From CAZRXG01 sp964603985 (lineage in GTDB: Bacteria; Chloroflexota; Anaerolineae; Aggregatilineales; UBA3940): a stretch of 64,000 nucleotides of DNA. How positions within the stretch are numbered: position 1 is the stretch's first letter; each line of letters starts with the position of its first letter. The notes under the pieces were generated by a model. It did not search any database, was not told the origin of the DNA, and was given only the letters and a program-made list of their open reading frames with translations. The position numbers were made by a program, and so were the translations under genes. Location of the stretch: NCBI GenBank assembly GCA_964603985.1, contig CAZRXG010000017.1, forward strand, positions 16,298 to 80,297, given 5' to 3'. This document shows positions 33,612-43,278 of this stretch, piece by piece.

Positions 33612-34301
33612 TCAGTCTGCCGGGACGTAGTCGAAGGTCTGGCTGGGTTCGTCAAAGAAGAACCGCTCATCCCCAAAGCTGTTAAACACGTGCAGGCCCG
33701 GGCGAGGGACGTACTGCCCTTCCGAGTCGACAAAGCCGCCAGCCTCGTAGCGGTACTCCGTCACGAACCTGATCTCGAACACGGTTGCCCAGCCTATCGC
33801 CTCGCGCTGGGCCGCAGAGAGCTTCTCGCGCCACACCTTGCCAAACCCACGTACCGGCTGATATAGGCCCTCCTCCGGTGGAACCAGGTCAGGGTCTTCT
33901 TCCGGCTCCAGACGGGAGTCCCAGTCATCTTCGAAGATCAGCCACTCCCCGCTCAGGCCGCTCTCGTCGAAGATGGCGACCCATATCTCACCACTTCCAG
34001 GCTCAAAGTCCTGCTCTTCCTGGCAGCGCTGCTCGAAGGTCTTCCCCACCCAGAACATCCGCCCGTTCTCAAAAGACTGCTCGACGATCTCGGCCCGGCA
34101 GACGTACGGCGTGGGGATTATATCAGGCGTGGGTGAGGGTTCGGGTACATTGCCCGGCGTCCCGTCGGGAGTCCCGCCGGTCACGATGATGACCACTGGC
34201 GTCTGGGTCGGTGATTGGCCCGCCTGCCCGGCACACGACGCCAGCAAGAGGATGCAGACAGACGCAACCAACCAGACCCTCGGATTACAGGTCAAGCGCA
34301 T
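33612..34301 (-). CDS. Secreted lipoprotein, unknown function
   Basis: A 229-residue predicted lipoprotein: signal helix VWLVASVCILLLASC with lipobox LLASC, a Thr/Pro-rich linker (about 25-65), then a globular domain with aromatic-rich strands (FENGRMFWVGKTFEQ, VWREKLSAAQREAIGWAT). Domains of this pattern occur in other Chloroflexota secreted proteins, but I know no function. A -10-like TACAAT lies in its upstream region on the minus strand. Confidence 0.7.
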   Translation of the reverse strand: MRLTCNPRVWLVASVCILLLASCAGQAGQSPTQTPVVIIVTGGTPDGTPGNVPEPSPTPDIIPTPYVCRAEIVEQSFENGRMFWVGKTFEQRCQEEQDFEPGSGEIWVAIFDESGLSGEWLIFEDDWDSRLEPEEDPDLVPPEEGLYQPVRGFGKVWREKLSAAQREAIGWATVFEIRFVTEYRYEAGGFVDSEGQYVPRPGLHVFNSFGDERFFFDEPSQTFDYVPAD

Positions 34302-34485
34302 ACCTTCTCTCCATAGTGTCTATTGGCAGCAACAGGGCCGAATTGTAGCACCGGCCGGGAGAGGCCGCCACCTACCAGATCCATAATATCCTGCTTGCCT
34401 GATACGATGACAGGAAGCCGACAGCCACGACCGGTCTTCGTTTTTCGCCTCTCTGCTTCGTGTTTCACCAGGCGACCAGCATAGT

Positions 34486-34514
34486 TTGCGCCACCGGATG
34501 ACAGCCGCTACACT
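34486..34514 (+). promoter_or_regulatory. Possible promoter of thrB
   Basis: TTGCGC, a 17-base spacer and TACACT; the -10 is fair, the -35 weak. A short GC-rich hairpin (34572-34588) follows but has no T-tract. The rest of the 34302-34622 gap holds no gene. Confidence 0.4.
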
Positions 34515-34622
34515 TGGTGCCGATACCACCACCCGTCCACAAGATCAACACATCCGGCAACCACACGCCTGGCACACTCGGAGTGTGCTCACATGGGGAT
34601 CGCCAGGCGCAAGAAGAGGTAA

Positions 34623-35732
34623 ATGGCCACAGTACGCGTAACCGTTCCTGCTACCAGCGCCAACCTTGGGCCGGGTCTCGACAGTATGGCGCTCGCCCTG
34701 GGGCTGTACAACGTCGTCGAGCTGGCCGAGATCGAACGCGGCCTTGAGGTTGAGCTGTACGGCGCAGGTGCCGACAGTCTCCCCCGCCATCCCGGCAACA
34801 TGGTCGCACAGGTCGCCATGAGCGTCTTCCGCAAGACGGGCCGCGCGCCGGGCGGCCTGCGGATAAGCCTGGAAAGCGGCATCCCGCCGCGCAGCGGCCT
34901 GGGAAGCAGTGCTGCCGCCCTGCTGGGTGGGGTCGTCGCCGCCAACGTGCTGCTGGGCAGCCCGCTCAGCCGCGAAGAGACGCTCAAGACGGCCATCGAG
35001 ATGGAGGGCCACCCCAACGCCATCGTGGCCGCGCTCTACGGTGGGCTTGTCGTCAGCAACTACGAGGACGGCAGGCTGATCCATGCCAGTGTGCCGGTTG
35101 CCCCCATGCACATCGTCGTCGTTCTCCCCGCAATCGAGATCGCGAACAGGCGCGATGCCCTCCCCCAATCCGTCAGTCTGGCCGATGCGGTGTCGAACAT
35201 CGGGCGGGCCGCGCTCGTTCTGCAGGCGTTGGGCGCAGGCGACTTCGACCTGCTCGCCGCTGCGATGCGTGACCGCCTCCACGAACCGGCGCGCGGTAAA
35301 GCCATCCCGGGCTTTGAGAAAGCCGTCGAAGCGGCACGGCGGCACGGCGCAGCGGCGGTCGCCATCAGCGGGGCGGGACCGGCCTTGATCGCCTTTGCAC
35401 CCGCCGACCATGAGGAGATCGCCCAGGCGATGACGCGCGCGCTCCAGGCAGCCACCGACGCGGAGGTTGAGAGCTGGATACTGCCGGTCGATACGCAGGG
35501 GATCAGCATCAGCGAGATGGCGGTCGAGATGTCCTTCAACAGCCGCCGCGCAAGGCCCGTCCCGGCCAGCGACACGCCCGCCCCCTGGCCGTTCGAGAAA
35601 CCGGGACCCGGCCCGCAATCGCCGCAGGGACAAAAAACGCAGCCGGGCACCCCCGGGCCGTCCTCTGCATCCTCGCGGGCGGTGACTACTCCACCCCACG
35701 CCCCCGCCTCTGAGCGCCAGCGCACTTTATAA
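34623..35732 (+). CDS. thrB: Homoserine kinase
   Basis: A GHMP-family kinase that phosphorylates homoserine in threonine synthesis. Seen: VPATSANLGPGLDSMALAL at the N-terminus, the ATP-binding loop PPRSGLGSSAAALLGG (about 89-104) and the C-terminal AISGAGPALIAFA. The enzyme would normally end near residue 306; here about 63 further residues rich in Pro, Ser, Gly and Gln follow, which look disordered. GAAGAGG precedes the ATG. thrA and thrC are not nearby. Confidence 0.9.
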   Translation: MATVRVTVPATSANLGPGLDSMALALGLYNVVELAEIERGLEVELYGAGADSLPRHPGNMVAQVAMSVFRKTGRAPGGLRISLESGIPPRSGLGSSAAALLGGVVAANVLLGSPLSREETLKTAIEMEGHPNAIVAALYGGLVVSNYEDGRLIHASVPVAPMHIVVVLPAIEIANRRDALPQSVSLADAVSNIGRAALVLQALGAGDFDLLAAAMRDRLHEPARGKAIPGFEKAVEAARRHGAAAVAISGAGPALIAFAPADHEEIAQAMTRALQAATDAEVESWILPVDTQGISISEMAVEMSFNSRRARPVPASDTPAPWPFEKPGPGPQSPQGQKTQPGTPGPSSASSRAVTTPPHAPASERQRTL

Positions 35733-35759
35733 ACCGCCGCACCCGGAAGGAGCGACCCC

Positions 35760-36746
35760 GTGATCGACTCATTGGCAGGCAAGCGTATATTCGTCACCGG
35801 CGCGACCGGCTTCATCGGTGGGCATCTGACCCACCGCCTGCACGCCGAGGGCGCGCACGTCCTGGCGTTGGAGCGCACCCCCGGCAAAGGCGACGCGCTG
35901 GCCGCGCTGGGGATCGAGATCGTTCGGGGCGATATCACCGATCACCCACGCATGCGTGAGATCATCGATCAAGACGTGCAGGTCGTGATGCACATCGCCG
36001 CCTGGCTGGGGCGGAACAGGCCGGTCACAGACGCCGAAACGGTCAACGTCGCGGCGACGCGCCACCTGGCCGAGGCGAGCGCGGCGGCGGGCGTCGAGCG
36101 CTTCGTCTTCACCAGCAGCATCGCAACTTACGGCGCGCAGGGCGACACAGACGTGGACGAGGACACGCCGCTTGAGCCTTTTGGCGATCCCTATGGCGAC
36201 AGCAAAATACGCGCCGAAGCTGCCCTGCATCAGGTCGGCCAGCAGACCGGCCTGCCCTACGTCATTGTACGCCCCGGCATGGTCTACGGGCCGGGGTCGG
36301 TGGGCTGGACGAAGCGCATCGCGCTGTGGGCCAAACAGGGAGAGCTTCCCCTGTTCGACGGCGGGCGCGGCACGGTTTTTCCCGTCTACATCGACAACCT
36401 GGTTGACCTGCTCGTGCTGTGCGCCGCCCACCCCAACGCCGTGGGCCAGATATTCAACGGCGTCGACGACGGCCCGATCACGCTGGCCGAATTTCTGGGC
36501 GGCTACATGCGCATGATCCCGACCCGGCGCGCGATTCGCATCCCCTGCTGGCTGGCGCGTATCCTGGGGGTGCTGGCCGACCCGTTCCTGTCGCTCAAGC
36601 TGACTTACGCGATCACCCAGATGTGCGGCCAGGGCCTGATCAGCAACCAGAAGGCCAAAGACCTGCTGGGCTGGCAGCCGAAGGTCTCACTCGAAGAGGG
36701 GCTGCGTGAGAGCGAGCGGTGGCTGCGCGCCGAGGGCATCCTGTAG
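35760..36746 (+). CDS. NAD-dependent epimerase/dehydratase (extended SDR)
   Basis: A 328-residue extended short-chain dehydrogenase. NAD-binding GATGFIGGHL lies at about residues 14-23 and the catalytic YxxxK in YGDSKIRAE (about 145). It acts on a nucleotide sugar, sterol-like or related substrate that cannot be named. The start is GTG at 35760, with GGAAGGAG 8 bases upstream. It probably forms an operon with thrB (27-base gap) and the methyltransferase 9 bases downstream. Confidence 0.87.
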   Translation: MIDSLAGKRIFVTGATGFIGGHLTHRLHAEGAHVLALERTPGKGDALAALGIEIVRGDITDHPRMREIIDQDVQVVMHIAAWLGRNRPVTDAETVNVAATRHLAEASAAAGVERFVFTSSIATYGAQGDTDVDEDTPLEPFGDPYGDSKIRAEAALHQVGQQTGLPYVIVRPGMVYGPGSVGWTKRIALWAKQGELPLFDGGRGTVFPVYIDNLVDLLVLCAAHPNAVGQIFNGVDDGPITLAEFLGGYMRMIPTRRAIRIPCWLARILGVLADPFLSLKLTYAITQMCGQGLISNQKAKDLLGWQPKVSLEEGLRESERWLRAEGIL

Positions 36747-36755
36747 GCCGCCGGT

Positions 36756-37598
36756 ATGACACGTGGGGCGATCTGGCTGCTCGCGGCCACCGGTGTGATC
36801 CTGGTGGGCGTCGTGGCTTACTGGCAGCTCGTCATCGCCGAAGGAGTCTACCTGGGCCAGCGCGTGGTCACCTGGCTCTACGACCTGACCGCCCGCCGTT
36901 ACGACGACATCAAGCGGTACGACCGCCGGATGGAAGACCGGTTCCTGGGCCGCCCGTTGGCCGCTGCGCTGTGCTACCAGTCGGCCCCGTTGGTGCTCGA
37001 CGTTGCAACCGGCACCGCCCGCCTGCCGCTCGCCCTCCTGGATCAGCCGACGTTTCAGGGCCGCATCGTCGGCCTGGACGCCTCGCGCAGGATGCTGCTC
37101 ATCGCCGCGCAGAAGATCGGCGATCAGGCCCACCGCGTCGACCTGGTCTGGAAGGACGCCGCCTGCCTTCCTTTCCCCGACGGCAGCTTTGACGCCGTCA
37201 CCTGCCTGGAAATGCTCGAATTCACGCCCAACCCGGAGCGGCAACTGGCCGAGGTGATCCGCGTGCTGCGCCCCGGCGGCCTGCTGCTCACGTCGCGCCG
37301 CAAGGGCTTTGACGCTCGGCTGATGCCCGGCAAGACCCACAGCCAGGAGGCGTTCATCGCATTGCTGGAGCAGCTCGGCATGTTCGACATCACCATCGTC
37401 TACTGGCAGGCTGACTACGAACTGGTGTGGGCCCTCCGCGAAGGACGCGGGCCCGGCGGCGTGCGCCCGCTGCCGGAGATCCTGCGCTGTCCGAAATGCG
37501 GCGCGGTGGGATTCATCCAGCATCGTGACCGCGTGCAGTGCGGCCACTGCGGCGCGGCCTACCCCATCCGCCGGGGCGTGCTCGAACTCGAACGGTAG
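36756..37598 (+). CDS. SAM methyltransferase with C-terminal zinc-ribbon-like motif
   Basis: A 280-residue protein. An N-terminal membrane helix (about 3-25) is followed by a class I methyltransferase core: VLDVATGTARLPLAL (motif I), VGLDASRRMLL and FDAVTCLEMLEF. The C-terminus carries two CxxC pairs, CPKCG and CGHCG (about 248-267), like the Trm112-type zinc ribbon fused to some methyltransferases. It may act on a membrane lipid. Substrate unknown. Confidence 0.8.
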   Translation: MTRGAIWLLAATGVILVGVVAYWQLVIAEGVYLGQRVVTWLYDLTARRYDDIKRYDRRMEDRFLGRPLAAALCYQSAPLVLDVATGTARLPLALLDQPTFQGRIVGLDASRRMLLIAAQKIGDQAHRVDLVWKDAACLPFPDGSFDAVTCLEMLEFTPNPERQLAEVIRVLRPGGLLLTSRRKGFDARLMPGKTHSQEAFIALLEQLGMFDITIVYWQADYELVWALREGRGPGGVRPLPEILRCPKCGAVGFIQHRDRVQCGHCGAAYPIRRGVLELER

Positions 37599-37716
37599 GC
37601 GGTGAAAAGGATGTTGATCGCCCGGAACCCGGCGTCAAGAGGCGCGGGGCGGGTGCTATAATCCTGGGAGGGATGCCATCCGGCGGCAGGCTGCTTGAGC
37701 CACACAAAGAGAAACC

Positions 37717-39453
37717 ATGACCAACCAAAAAACACAATCAGATGAACAGGTAGAAACTTCGCTTGACCGGCGGCGCTACCGCCGCCTGATGCGCTTCTTC
37801 ACCAGGATAACCCTCAACATCATCTGGTGGGAGGTGGCGCTGCGGCGCGTGATCGGCGAAAAGGGCGTCGCGCGCGGGCGGACCAACCGGCTGCGCGGCT
37901 ACGCGCGCGACTTCCGCGAACTGGCCGTCGATATGGGCGGCGTGATGATCAAACTGGGGCAGTTCGTCAGCGCCCGCGTGGACGTGATCCCGCCCGAGAT
38001 CACCGACGAACTCGCCGGTCTTCAGGACGAGGTGCCGCCGGAGAAGCTGGAGGACATCCTGCCCGTCATCGAGGCCGAACTGGGCGCGTCCCCCGATACG
38101 GTGTTCAAGGAGTTCGACACAACCGTCATGGCCGCGGCCTCGCTGGGACAGGTGCACCGCGCGCGCCTGAAGAGCGGTGAGCGGGTCGCCGTCAAGGTGC
38201 AGCGTCCGAGGATCGAGAACATGGTAGCCACCGACCTGGCCGCCCTGAAGGTCGTCGCCCGCTGGATGATGTACTGGCCGCTCATCAGCCAACGCGCCGA
38301 TGTCCCGGCGCTGCTGGACGAGTTCGCGCGCACGCTGTGGGAAGAACTGGACTACGTCGCCGAAGCCGACAACGCCGACCGCTTCCGGGAGCTTTTCGCC
38401 GATGACATGGGTGTCTACGTCCCCGGCATCTACCGCGAGACCTCCACGCGGCGTGTGCTGACCATGGAGGACGTTACCAGCATCAAGATCGGCGACCACG
38501 CGGGCATCGACGCGGCGGGCGTGGATCGCCAAGTGGTGGCCCGCCGTCTGCTGGACATCTACCTGCGCATGATCTTCGAGTTCGGCTTCTTCCACGCCGA
38601 CCCCCATCCCGGCAACCTGTACATCCACCCCCTGCCGGACGAAGCTGACGAACAGATGCCCGGCCAGGAGGCGGCTCACAACGGGCAGCCCTTCTACATC
38701 GTGTTCATCGACTTCGGCATGGTGGGGCACATCACGCCCCGGATGAAGAACAGCTTGCGCGAGCTGTTGATCGCAGTCGGCACGCGCGACGCCGACCGCC
38801 TGTTGGAGTCGTACCAGGCGCTTGGCATCCTGCTGCCGTCAGCCGACACCGAGCGCATCAAGGAGGCCGAGGCGGAAATCCTGGAGTACATCTGGGGCAA
38901 GAGCATCCCCGAACTGGTCCAGATGCCTCGCGCGGAGATGGGGGACTTTATCGTCAAGTACCGAGACCTGCTTTACAAGATGCCCTTCCAGATCCCCCAG
39001 AACTTCATCTACCTGGGACGCGCCGTCGGCACGCTCTCCGGCATTTGCAGCGCGCTCGACCCCGACTTCAACCCCTGGGAGCCTATCGCCAGCTACGCGC
39101 AGAAGCTGGTCTCGCAGGAAACCACCGGCAACATCCAGACCTGGATCGAAGAGGCGGTCGCGCTGGGGCAGGTGACGATTGGCCTGCCGCGCCAGTTACA
39201 GGACGTGCTGGGGCGCGTGCAGCGCGGGGCGGTCCAGGTGCAGACCAGCGCGGGCCGGGGTCTGCGGCGCGACCTCTACCGCCTCGAATCGGCGGTCAGC
39301 GGCCTCACGCGGGCGCTCATGTCGGCCAGCCTGCTGATCGCCGCCACGCTGCTGTACGTCAACGACCGCACCGTACCGGCGCTGGTCGGCTTCGGGCTGG
39401 CCGGGGTCGCGTGGTTGTCGCTGGTGCTGCGCCGCAGAAAGCCGCGCGAGTAA
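37717..39453 (+). CDS. ABC1/UbiB-family atypical kinase
   Basis: A 578-residue AarF/ABC1/UbiB-type protein. Kinase-like motifs: the Ala-rich nucleotide loop AAASLGQVHRA, VAVKVQRP (catalytic Lys), the KxGQ motif IKLGQFVS, FHADPHPGNLY and the metal-binding IDFGMVG. Two hydrophobic helices close the C-terminus (about 525-570). In other bacteria UbiB supports quinone synthesis by handling isoprenoid lipids; that role is likely here but not shown. Confidence 0.9.
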   Translation: MTNQKTQSDEQVETSLDRRRYRRLMRFFTRITLNIIWWEVALRRVIGEKGVARGRTNRLRGYARDFRELAVDMGGVMIKLGQFVSARVDVIPPEITDELAGLQDEVPPEKLEDILPVIEAELGASPDTVFKEFDTTVMAAASLGQVHRARLKSGERVAVKVQRPRIENMVATDLAALKVVARWMMYWPLISQRADVPALLDEFARTLWEELDYVAEADNADRFRELFADDMGVYVPGIYRETSTRRVLTMEDVTSIKIGDHAGIDAAGVDRQVVARRLLDIYLRMIFEFGFFHADPHPGNLYIHPLPDEADEQMPGQEAAHNGQPFYIVFIDFGMVGHITPRMKNSLRELLIAVGTRDADRLLESYQALGILLPSADTERIKEAEAEILEYIWGKSIPELVQMPRAEMGDFIVKYRDLLYKMPFQIPQNFIYLGRAVGTLSGICSALDPDFNPWEPIASYAQKLVSQETTGNIQTWIEEAVALGQVTIGLPRQLQDVLGRVQRGAVQVQTSAGRGLRRDLYRLESAVSGLTRALMSASLLIAATLLYVNDRTVPALVGFGLAGVAWLSLVLRRRKPRE

Positions 39454-39469
39454 GACCGCTCCTCCGGCG

Positions 39470-40366
39470 CTAAGGCGTGTGCTCCGTCAGCCAGGCAAAC
39501 AGCAAGTCCGTCAGGGCCGGGGTCTGATCCGTGATGTCGAACATCTGCATGCCGTGCGCCGAACCGGTGTAGATGTGCACCCGGTAGTCGCCCAGGCCCA
39601 ACTCCTCCCCGGAGCGGCAGGCACTGTGCGAAGGACTGTCCCCCTCGGCGGCAACGCACAGCACCGGCTTACCCCCCAATGCTACCAGCGCCTCGAGGTA
39701 AGGGATGCCGAGAAAACCACCCGGCGACAGCGACACCGCCCCGATGCATCCCTCGCCGCAGGCGTCGACGGCTGCGTCCGAGCCGATGCTGGCCCCCACC
39801 ATGAAGATGGCATCCGGGTCGACTCCCGGCTGCGAGCGGAACACTTCGAGCGCCTCGCGCGCGTCGGCCACGTTGGACGGCCAGTCCTGCTCGCCCCCGC
39901 TCTCGCCATACCCCCGGAAATCGAAGGCAAAGACGGCGTAGCCGGGGGGAGCCTGCATCGCAGACGCGTACTCGGCAATGGCCCGCCCCTGGAGCAGCGT
40001 GGCGATCGGGTACCAGTCCGTCCTGTCCCCGCGTGCCCAGTGCATCAGCAGCACGCCGGGCGCGGACGGCTCGGCGGGTGCCCAGAACGTCCCAACCAGC
40101 ATCGTCCCGTCGTCGGCTTCGAACTCGACGCGCGTCGGCTCGGCGTCGAAAAGCTCCAGCGTAGGCTCCGGTAGAGACGTAGGCTCCTCGGTAGGGACGG
40201 CAGGCTCACCTTCCTCCGGCGGCTCGGTGGGCGCTGTTGTTGGCTCCACGACCGACTCAGGCGGCGGCTCGGTCGGCGCGGGCGTGGGTGTCGGGCCGCC
40301 CCCACAGGCCGCCAGAAGCACGCTCACCGCTACAAGGCAGACAATGATCGTTCTCTTCTCAGGCAC
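39470..40366 (-). CDS. Alpha/beta-hydrolase lipoprotein
   Basis: A 298-residue predicted lipoprotein: signal helix VCLVAVSVLLAAC, then a long Thr/Pro/Glu linker (about 25-75), then an alpha/beta hydrolase. The nucleophile elbow is GASIG, with the oxyanion region FDFRGYGESGG and the catalytic His in GSAHGMQMF. It should act outside the cell on an ester or related bond. The GTG at 40366 is chosen because AAGGAGGG sits 4 bases before it. Confidence 0.84.
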   Translation of the reverse strand: MPEKRTIIVCLVAVSVLLAACGGGPTPTPAPTEPPPESVVEPTTAPTEPPEEGEPAVPTEEPTSLPEPTLELFDAEPTRVEFEADDGTMLVGTFWAPAEPSAPGVLLMHWARGDRTDWYPIATLLQGRAIAEYASAMQAPPGYAVFAFDFRGYGESGGEQDWPSNVADAREALEVFRSQPGVDPDAIFMVGASIGSDAAVDACGEGCIGAVSLSPGGFLGIPYLEALVALGGKPVLCVAAEGDSPSHSACRSGEELGLGDYRVHIYTGSAHGMQMFDITDQTPALTDLLFAWLTEHTP

Positions 40367-40600
40367 TGTTCCCTCCTTCTGAACTGGGTCAGAAAACGTC
40401 GATCCGCACATCTTTATTATATCTGTGCCCCACTCCAGCGAGAAATCGATTGTCGACCAAACAGACCCGTTTCTTCCTCATGCGTGACTTTTGGCACAAT
40501 GAGGGGTGACATTCGAAACTGGTAAAGCGCTTCGGCAGCCGGTATGCTGTTAAGTGCGACCGTTGCTTTTTAGCTCGATTTCCCTGCTGGAGGCAAGGAG

Positions 40601-42037
40601 ATGGCAGAGACCCCAGATATGCAATCCATCGACCGCAAAACGCGCATGAAGCTGGACCCCGTCGCCCAACCGTACCGCGACCCCCTGGAGCGCGTCAAGG
40701 ATTTTGACGAGTGCTCGTTGGGATTTACGCTGGAGCTGGCCCAGGCCGAAGCCGCGCGCTGCATTCACTGCCCCGAAGCACCGTGCGTGGCCGCCTGCCC
40801 GCTGGGGAACGACGTTTCGCTGGCCCTGTGGTACGTCGAGCAGGGTGACTTCCTGAAGGCCGCCGAAATCTACCGCATAACCAACCCGATACCGGAGATC
40901 TGCGGGCGCGTCTGCCCGACCGATGACTCGTGCGCCGGGGCGTGCGTGCTGGCCAAGCGCGACAGGGGCATCAACACCCAGGCCATTGAGGCCGCCGTGG
41001 CCGATTACCACCGCAGGGAAACGGGTGTCCCCCTGCCAAAAAAAGCCCGCCGGACAGGCAAGAAGGTCGCCGTCATCGGAGCCGGGCCGGCCGGGCTGGT
41101 CGTGGCCGAAGACCTGGCCGTCGCCGGGCACGATGTCACCGTCTACGAGGCACACCCTGCACCGGGCGGCTTGCTGATCTACGGCATCCCCGGCTTCAAG
41201 CTGGGTAAGGACATCGTCAGGTGGAAAACCGACTGGCTGCGTGACCTGGGCGTCAAGTTCACGGTGAACACCCGCGTCGGCGAGGACGTTACCCTCGACG
41301 AGCTGATCGAGGAGGAAGGCTACGACGCAATCTTCGTGGGAACCGGGGCCCAGACGGAAGCCAGTATGAAGGTTCCCGGCGAAGACCTGGGGCGGGTGTA
41401 CGGCTCACTCCAGTTTCTGATCCGGCCCAACGTACCCGATGATATGCTGCCCGCAGACATGCACGAACCCATTAAGGTGGGCAAGCGCGTGGCCGTGATC
41501 GGCGGTGGGGACACCGCTACCGACTGCTTGCGCACCGCCATCCGGTTGGGAGCGGAAGAAGTGATCTGCTACTACCGCCGCACCGAGGCGGAGATGCCGG
41601 GCAATCCCAAGGAGCGCCATCACGCCGAGGAAGAGGGTGCGCAGATCCTCTACCTGACCGCGCCGGTGGCCCTGCTGGACAAGGACGGAGACGGGAACGT
41701 CGATGCCATGCAGATGATCCGCATGGAGCTTGGCGAGCCGGATGATTCGGGGCGTCGGAGACCGGTGCCCATCGAAGGCTCGGAGTACGAGGTTGAGGTT
41801 GATGACGTGGTGCTGGCTATTGGCTTCTGGCCCGACCCGCTGATCGGCGAGACCACACGCGATCTCGAAACACACAAGTGGGGACTGCTGGTCATCGACG
41901 AGGAGACCGGACGCACCAGCCGACCGGAGATCTTCGCCGGTGGCGACAACGTCACCGGCCCGGCGCTGGTCAACGAGGCGCTGGCGGCAGGCAAACGGGC
42001 GGCGGCAGCCATCAAGGAGCATCTGGCCGGTAAATAG
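40601..42037 (+). CDS. NAD(P)-dependent FAD oxidoreductase, GltD-like
   Basis: A 478-residue flavoprotein resembling the glutamate synthase small subunit. The N-terminal [4Fe-4S] region has CIHCPEAPCVAACP and CGRVCPTDDSC. FAD binding is seen in VIGAGPAGL (about 157-165) and NAD(P) binding in VIGGGDTATDC (about 305). GltD passes NADPH electrons to the large subunit. No gltB is adjacent, so it could instead serve another partner such as a dihydropyrimidine dehydrogenase- or SudA-like complex. Confidence 0.87.
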   Translation: MAETPDMQSIDRKTRMKLDPVAQPYRDPLERVKDFDECSLGFTLELAQAEAARCIHCPEAPCVAACPLGNDVSLALWYVEQGDFLKAAEIYRITNPIPEICGRVCPTDDSCAGACVLAKRDRGINTQAIEAAVADYHRRETGVPLPKKARRTGKKVAVIGAGPAGLVVAEDLAVAGHDVTVYEAHPAPGGLLIYGIPGFKLGKDIVRWKTDWLRDLGVKFTVNTRVGEDVTLDELIEEEGYDAIFVGTGAQTEASMKVPGEDLGRVYGSLQFLIRPNVPDDMLPADMHEPIKVGKRVAVIGGGDTATDCLRTAIRLGAEEVICYYRRTEAEMPGNPKERHHAEEEGAQILYLTAPVALLDKDGDGNVDAMQMIRMELGEPDDSGRRRPVPIEGSEYEVEVDDVVLAIGFWPDPLIGETTRDLETHKWGLLVIDEETGRTSRPEIFAGGDNVTGPALVNEALAAGKRAAAAIKEHLAGK

Positions 42038-42070
42038 GCCATAAGACGTTCTCTCCTTTTTTCTCGCGAG

Positions 42071-42097
42071 CAGGCTGTCCTTCGGGGCAGTCTGTTT
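42071..42097 (+). terminator. Terminator after GltD-like gene
   Basis: CAGGCTGTCC and GGGCAGTCTG pair (two G-U pairs) around a TTCG tetraloop, followed by TTTCG. Confidence 0.7.
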
Positions 42098-42153
42098 CGT
42101 CCATCCGGTGGTGCTATACTCGCATCAGGCAAGGTGAAGAGAAAGGGTTTCCG

Positions 42154-43278
42154 ATGAGTGCCCTCGGCCAGCACATCAAAGACCGCGCGCTCGAACTGGG
42201 CTTCACGATGGTGGGCATCGCCCCGGCGAAACCCGGCCCACACCTCGACGCCTATTTGCGCTGGATCGAGGCGGGCATGCATGGGACGATGGACTACATG
42301 GCCCGCGAGGACCGCGTTGCTCGCCGAAAAGACCTGAGCGTCATCCTGCCGGGCGCGCGCTCGCTGATCGTCGTGGCGATGGACTACTATACGCTGGATC
42401 TGCCCGGTGAGATCGTGGACGACCCGCTGCGGGGGCGCATCTCGAATTACGCCTGGGGTATGGATTATCATGAGGTGATGCTGCCCCGGTTGGAGACGCT
42501 GGCGGAGTTCATCGCGGGGGAGGTGGGCAGCAGGCCGGGGATGCGGGCTTACGTCGATACGGGCGCGATCCTGGAGCGCAGTCACGCCGGGCGGGCGGGG
42601 CTGGGCTTCCCCGGCAAGAACACGATGCTGATCCACCCCCGGCGGGGGAGCGCGTTCTTCCTGGGGGAGATCGTCACCGACCTGGCGCTGGATTACGATG
42701 ATCCCCCGCCGATGCCCGGCTGTGGCACCTGCGCGCGCTGTCTGTCTGCCTGCCCGACCGGCGCTTTTCCCACCCCTTACGTGCTCGACGCGCGGCGGTG
42801 CATCTCGTACCTGACGATTGAGCACCGGGGCTTTATCCCCGCCGGGCTGCGCCCGCTGATGGGCAACCGGGTTTATGGGTGCGACGTATGCCAGGAGGTG
42901 TGCCCATGGCAGCGGTTCGCGGAGCCGACGTGGGAGAGGGCCTTTGACCTGTTGGATTATGACCGCGCGGCGCCGCCCCTCCCTACCCTGCTGGCCCTGA
43001 CGCCGGACTCGTTTGCGGAGTGGTTCAGGGGGACGGCGATCTACCGGGTCGGGAGGGAAGGGCTGGTGCGCAATGCGTGCATCGCGGCGGGGAACAGCCA
43101 GGCGCGGGAACTGGTCGATCACCTGGTTCCGCTGCTGGGGGATGAGAGTGGGTTGGTGCGCGGCCACGCGGCGTGGGCGTTGGGACAACTGGGCGGGGCG
43201 GGGGAGGCGTTACGCGCGGCTTTGAGGGATGAGACTGAGAAAGAGGTACGGAGGGAGATCGAAGAGGCGTTGGGATGA
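42154..43278 (+). CDS. queG: Epoxyqueuosine reductase
   Basis: A 374-residue cobalamin/Fe-S enzyme that reduces epoxyqueuosine to queuosine in tRNA, the last step of the pathway that tgt (5809) joins. The conserved VDTGAILERSHAGRAGLGFPGKN segment holds the catalytic Asp (about residue 131). Two [4Fe-4S] motifs follow: CGTCARCLSACPTGAF (about 191-206) and CDVCQEVCPW. A HEAT-like tail ends the protein. A -10-like TATACT lies at 42115-42120. Confidence 0.94.
   Translation: MSALGQHIKDRALELGFTMVGIAPAKPGPHLDAYLRWIEAGMHGTMDYMAREDRVARRKDLSVILPGARSLIVVAMDYYTLDLPGEIVDDPLRGRISNYAWGMDYHEVMLPRLETLAEFIAGEVGSRPGMRAYVDTGAILERSHAGRAGLGFPGKNTMLIHPRRGSAFFLGEIVTDLALDYDDPPPMPGCGTCARCLSACPTGAFPTPYVLDARRCISYLTIEHRGFIPAGLRPLMGNRVYGCDVCQEVCPWQRFAEPTWERAFDLLDYDRAAPPLPTLLALTPDSFAEWFRGTAIYRVGREGLVRNACIAAGNSQARELVDHLVPLLGDESGLVRGHAAWALGQLGGAGEALRAALRDETEKEVRREIEEALG

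Noticed and set aside
34514..34622. Possible threonine attenuator before thrB
   Set aside because: The frame contains only a few scattered Thr/Ile codons, and the hairpin at 34572-34588 has no T-tract or competing stem.
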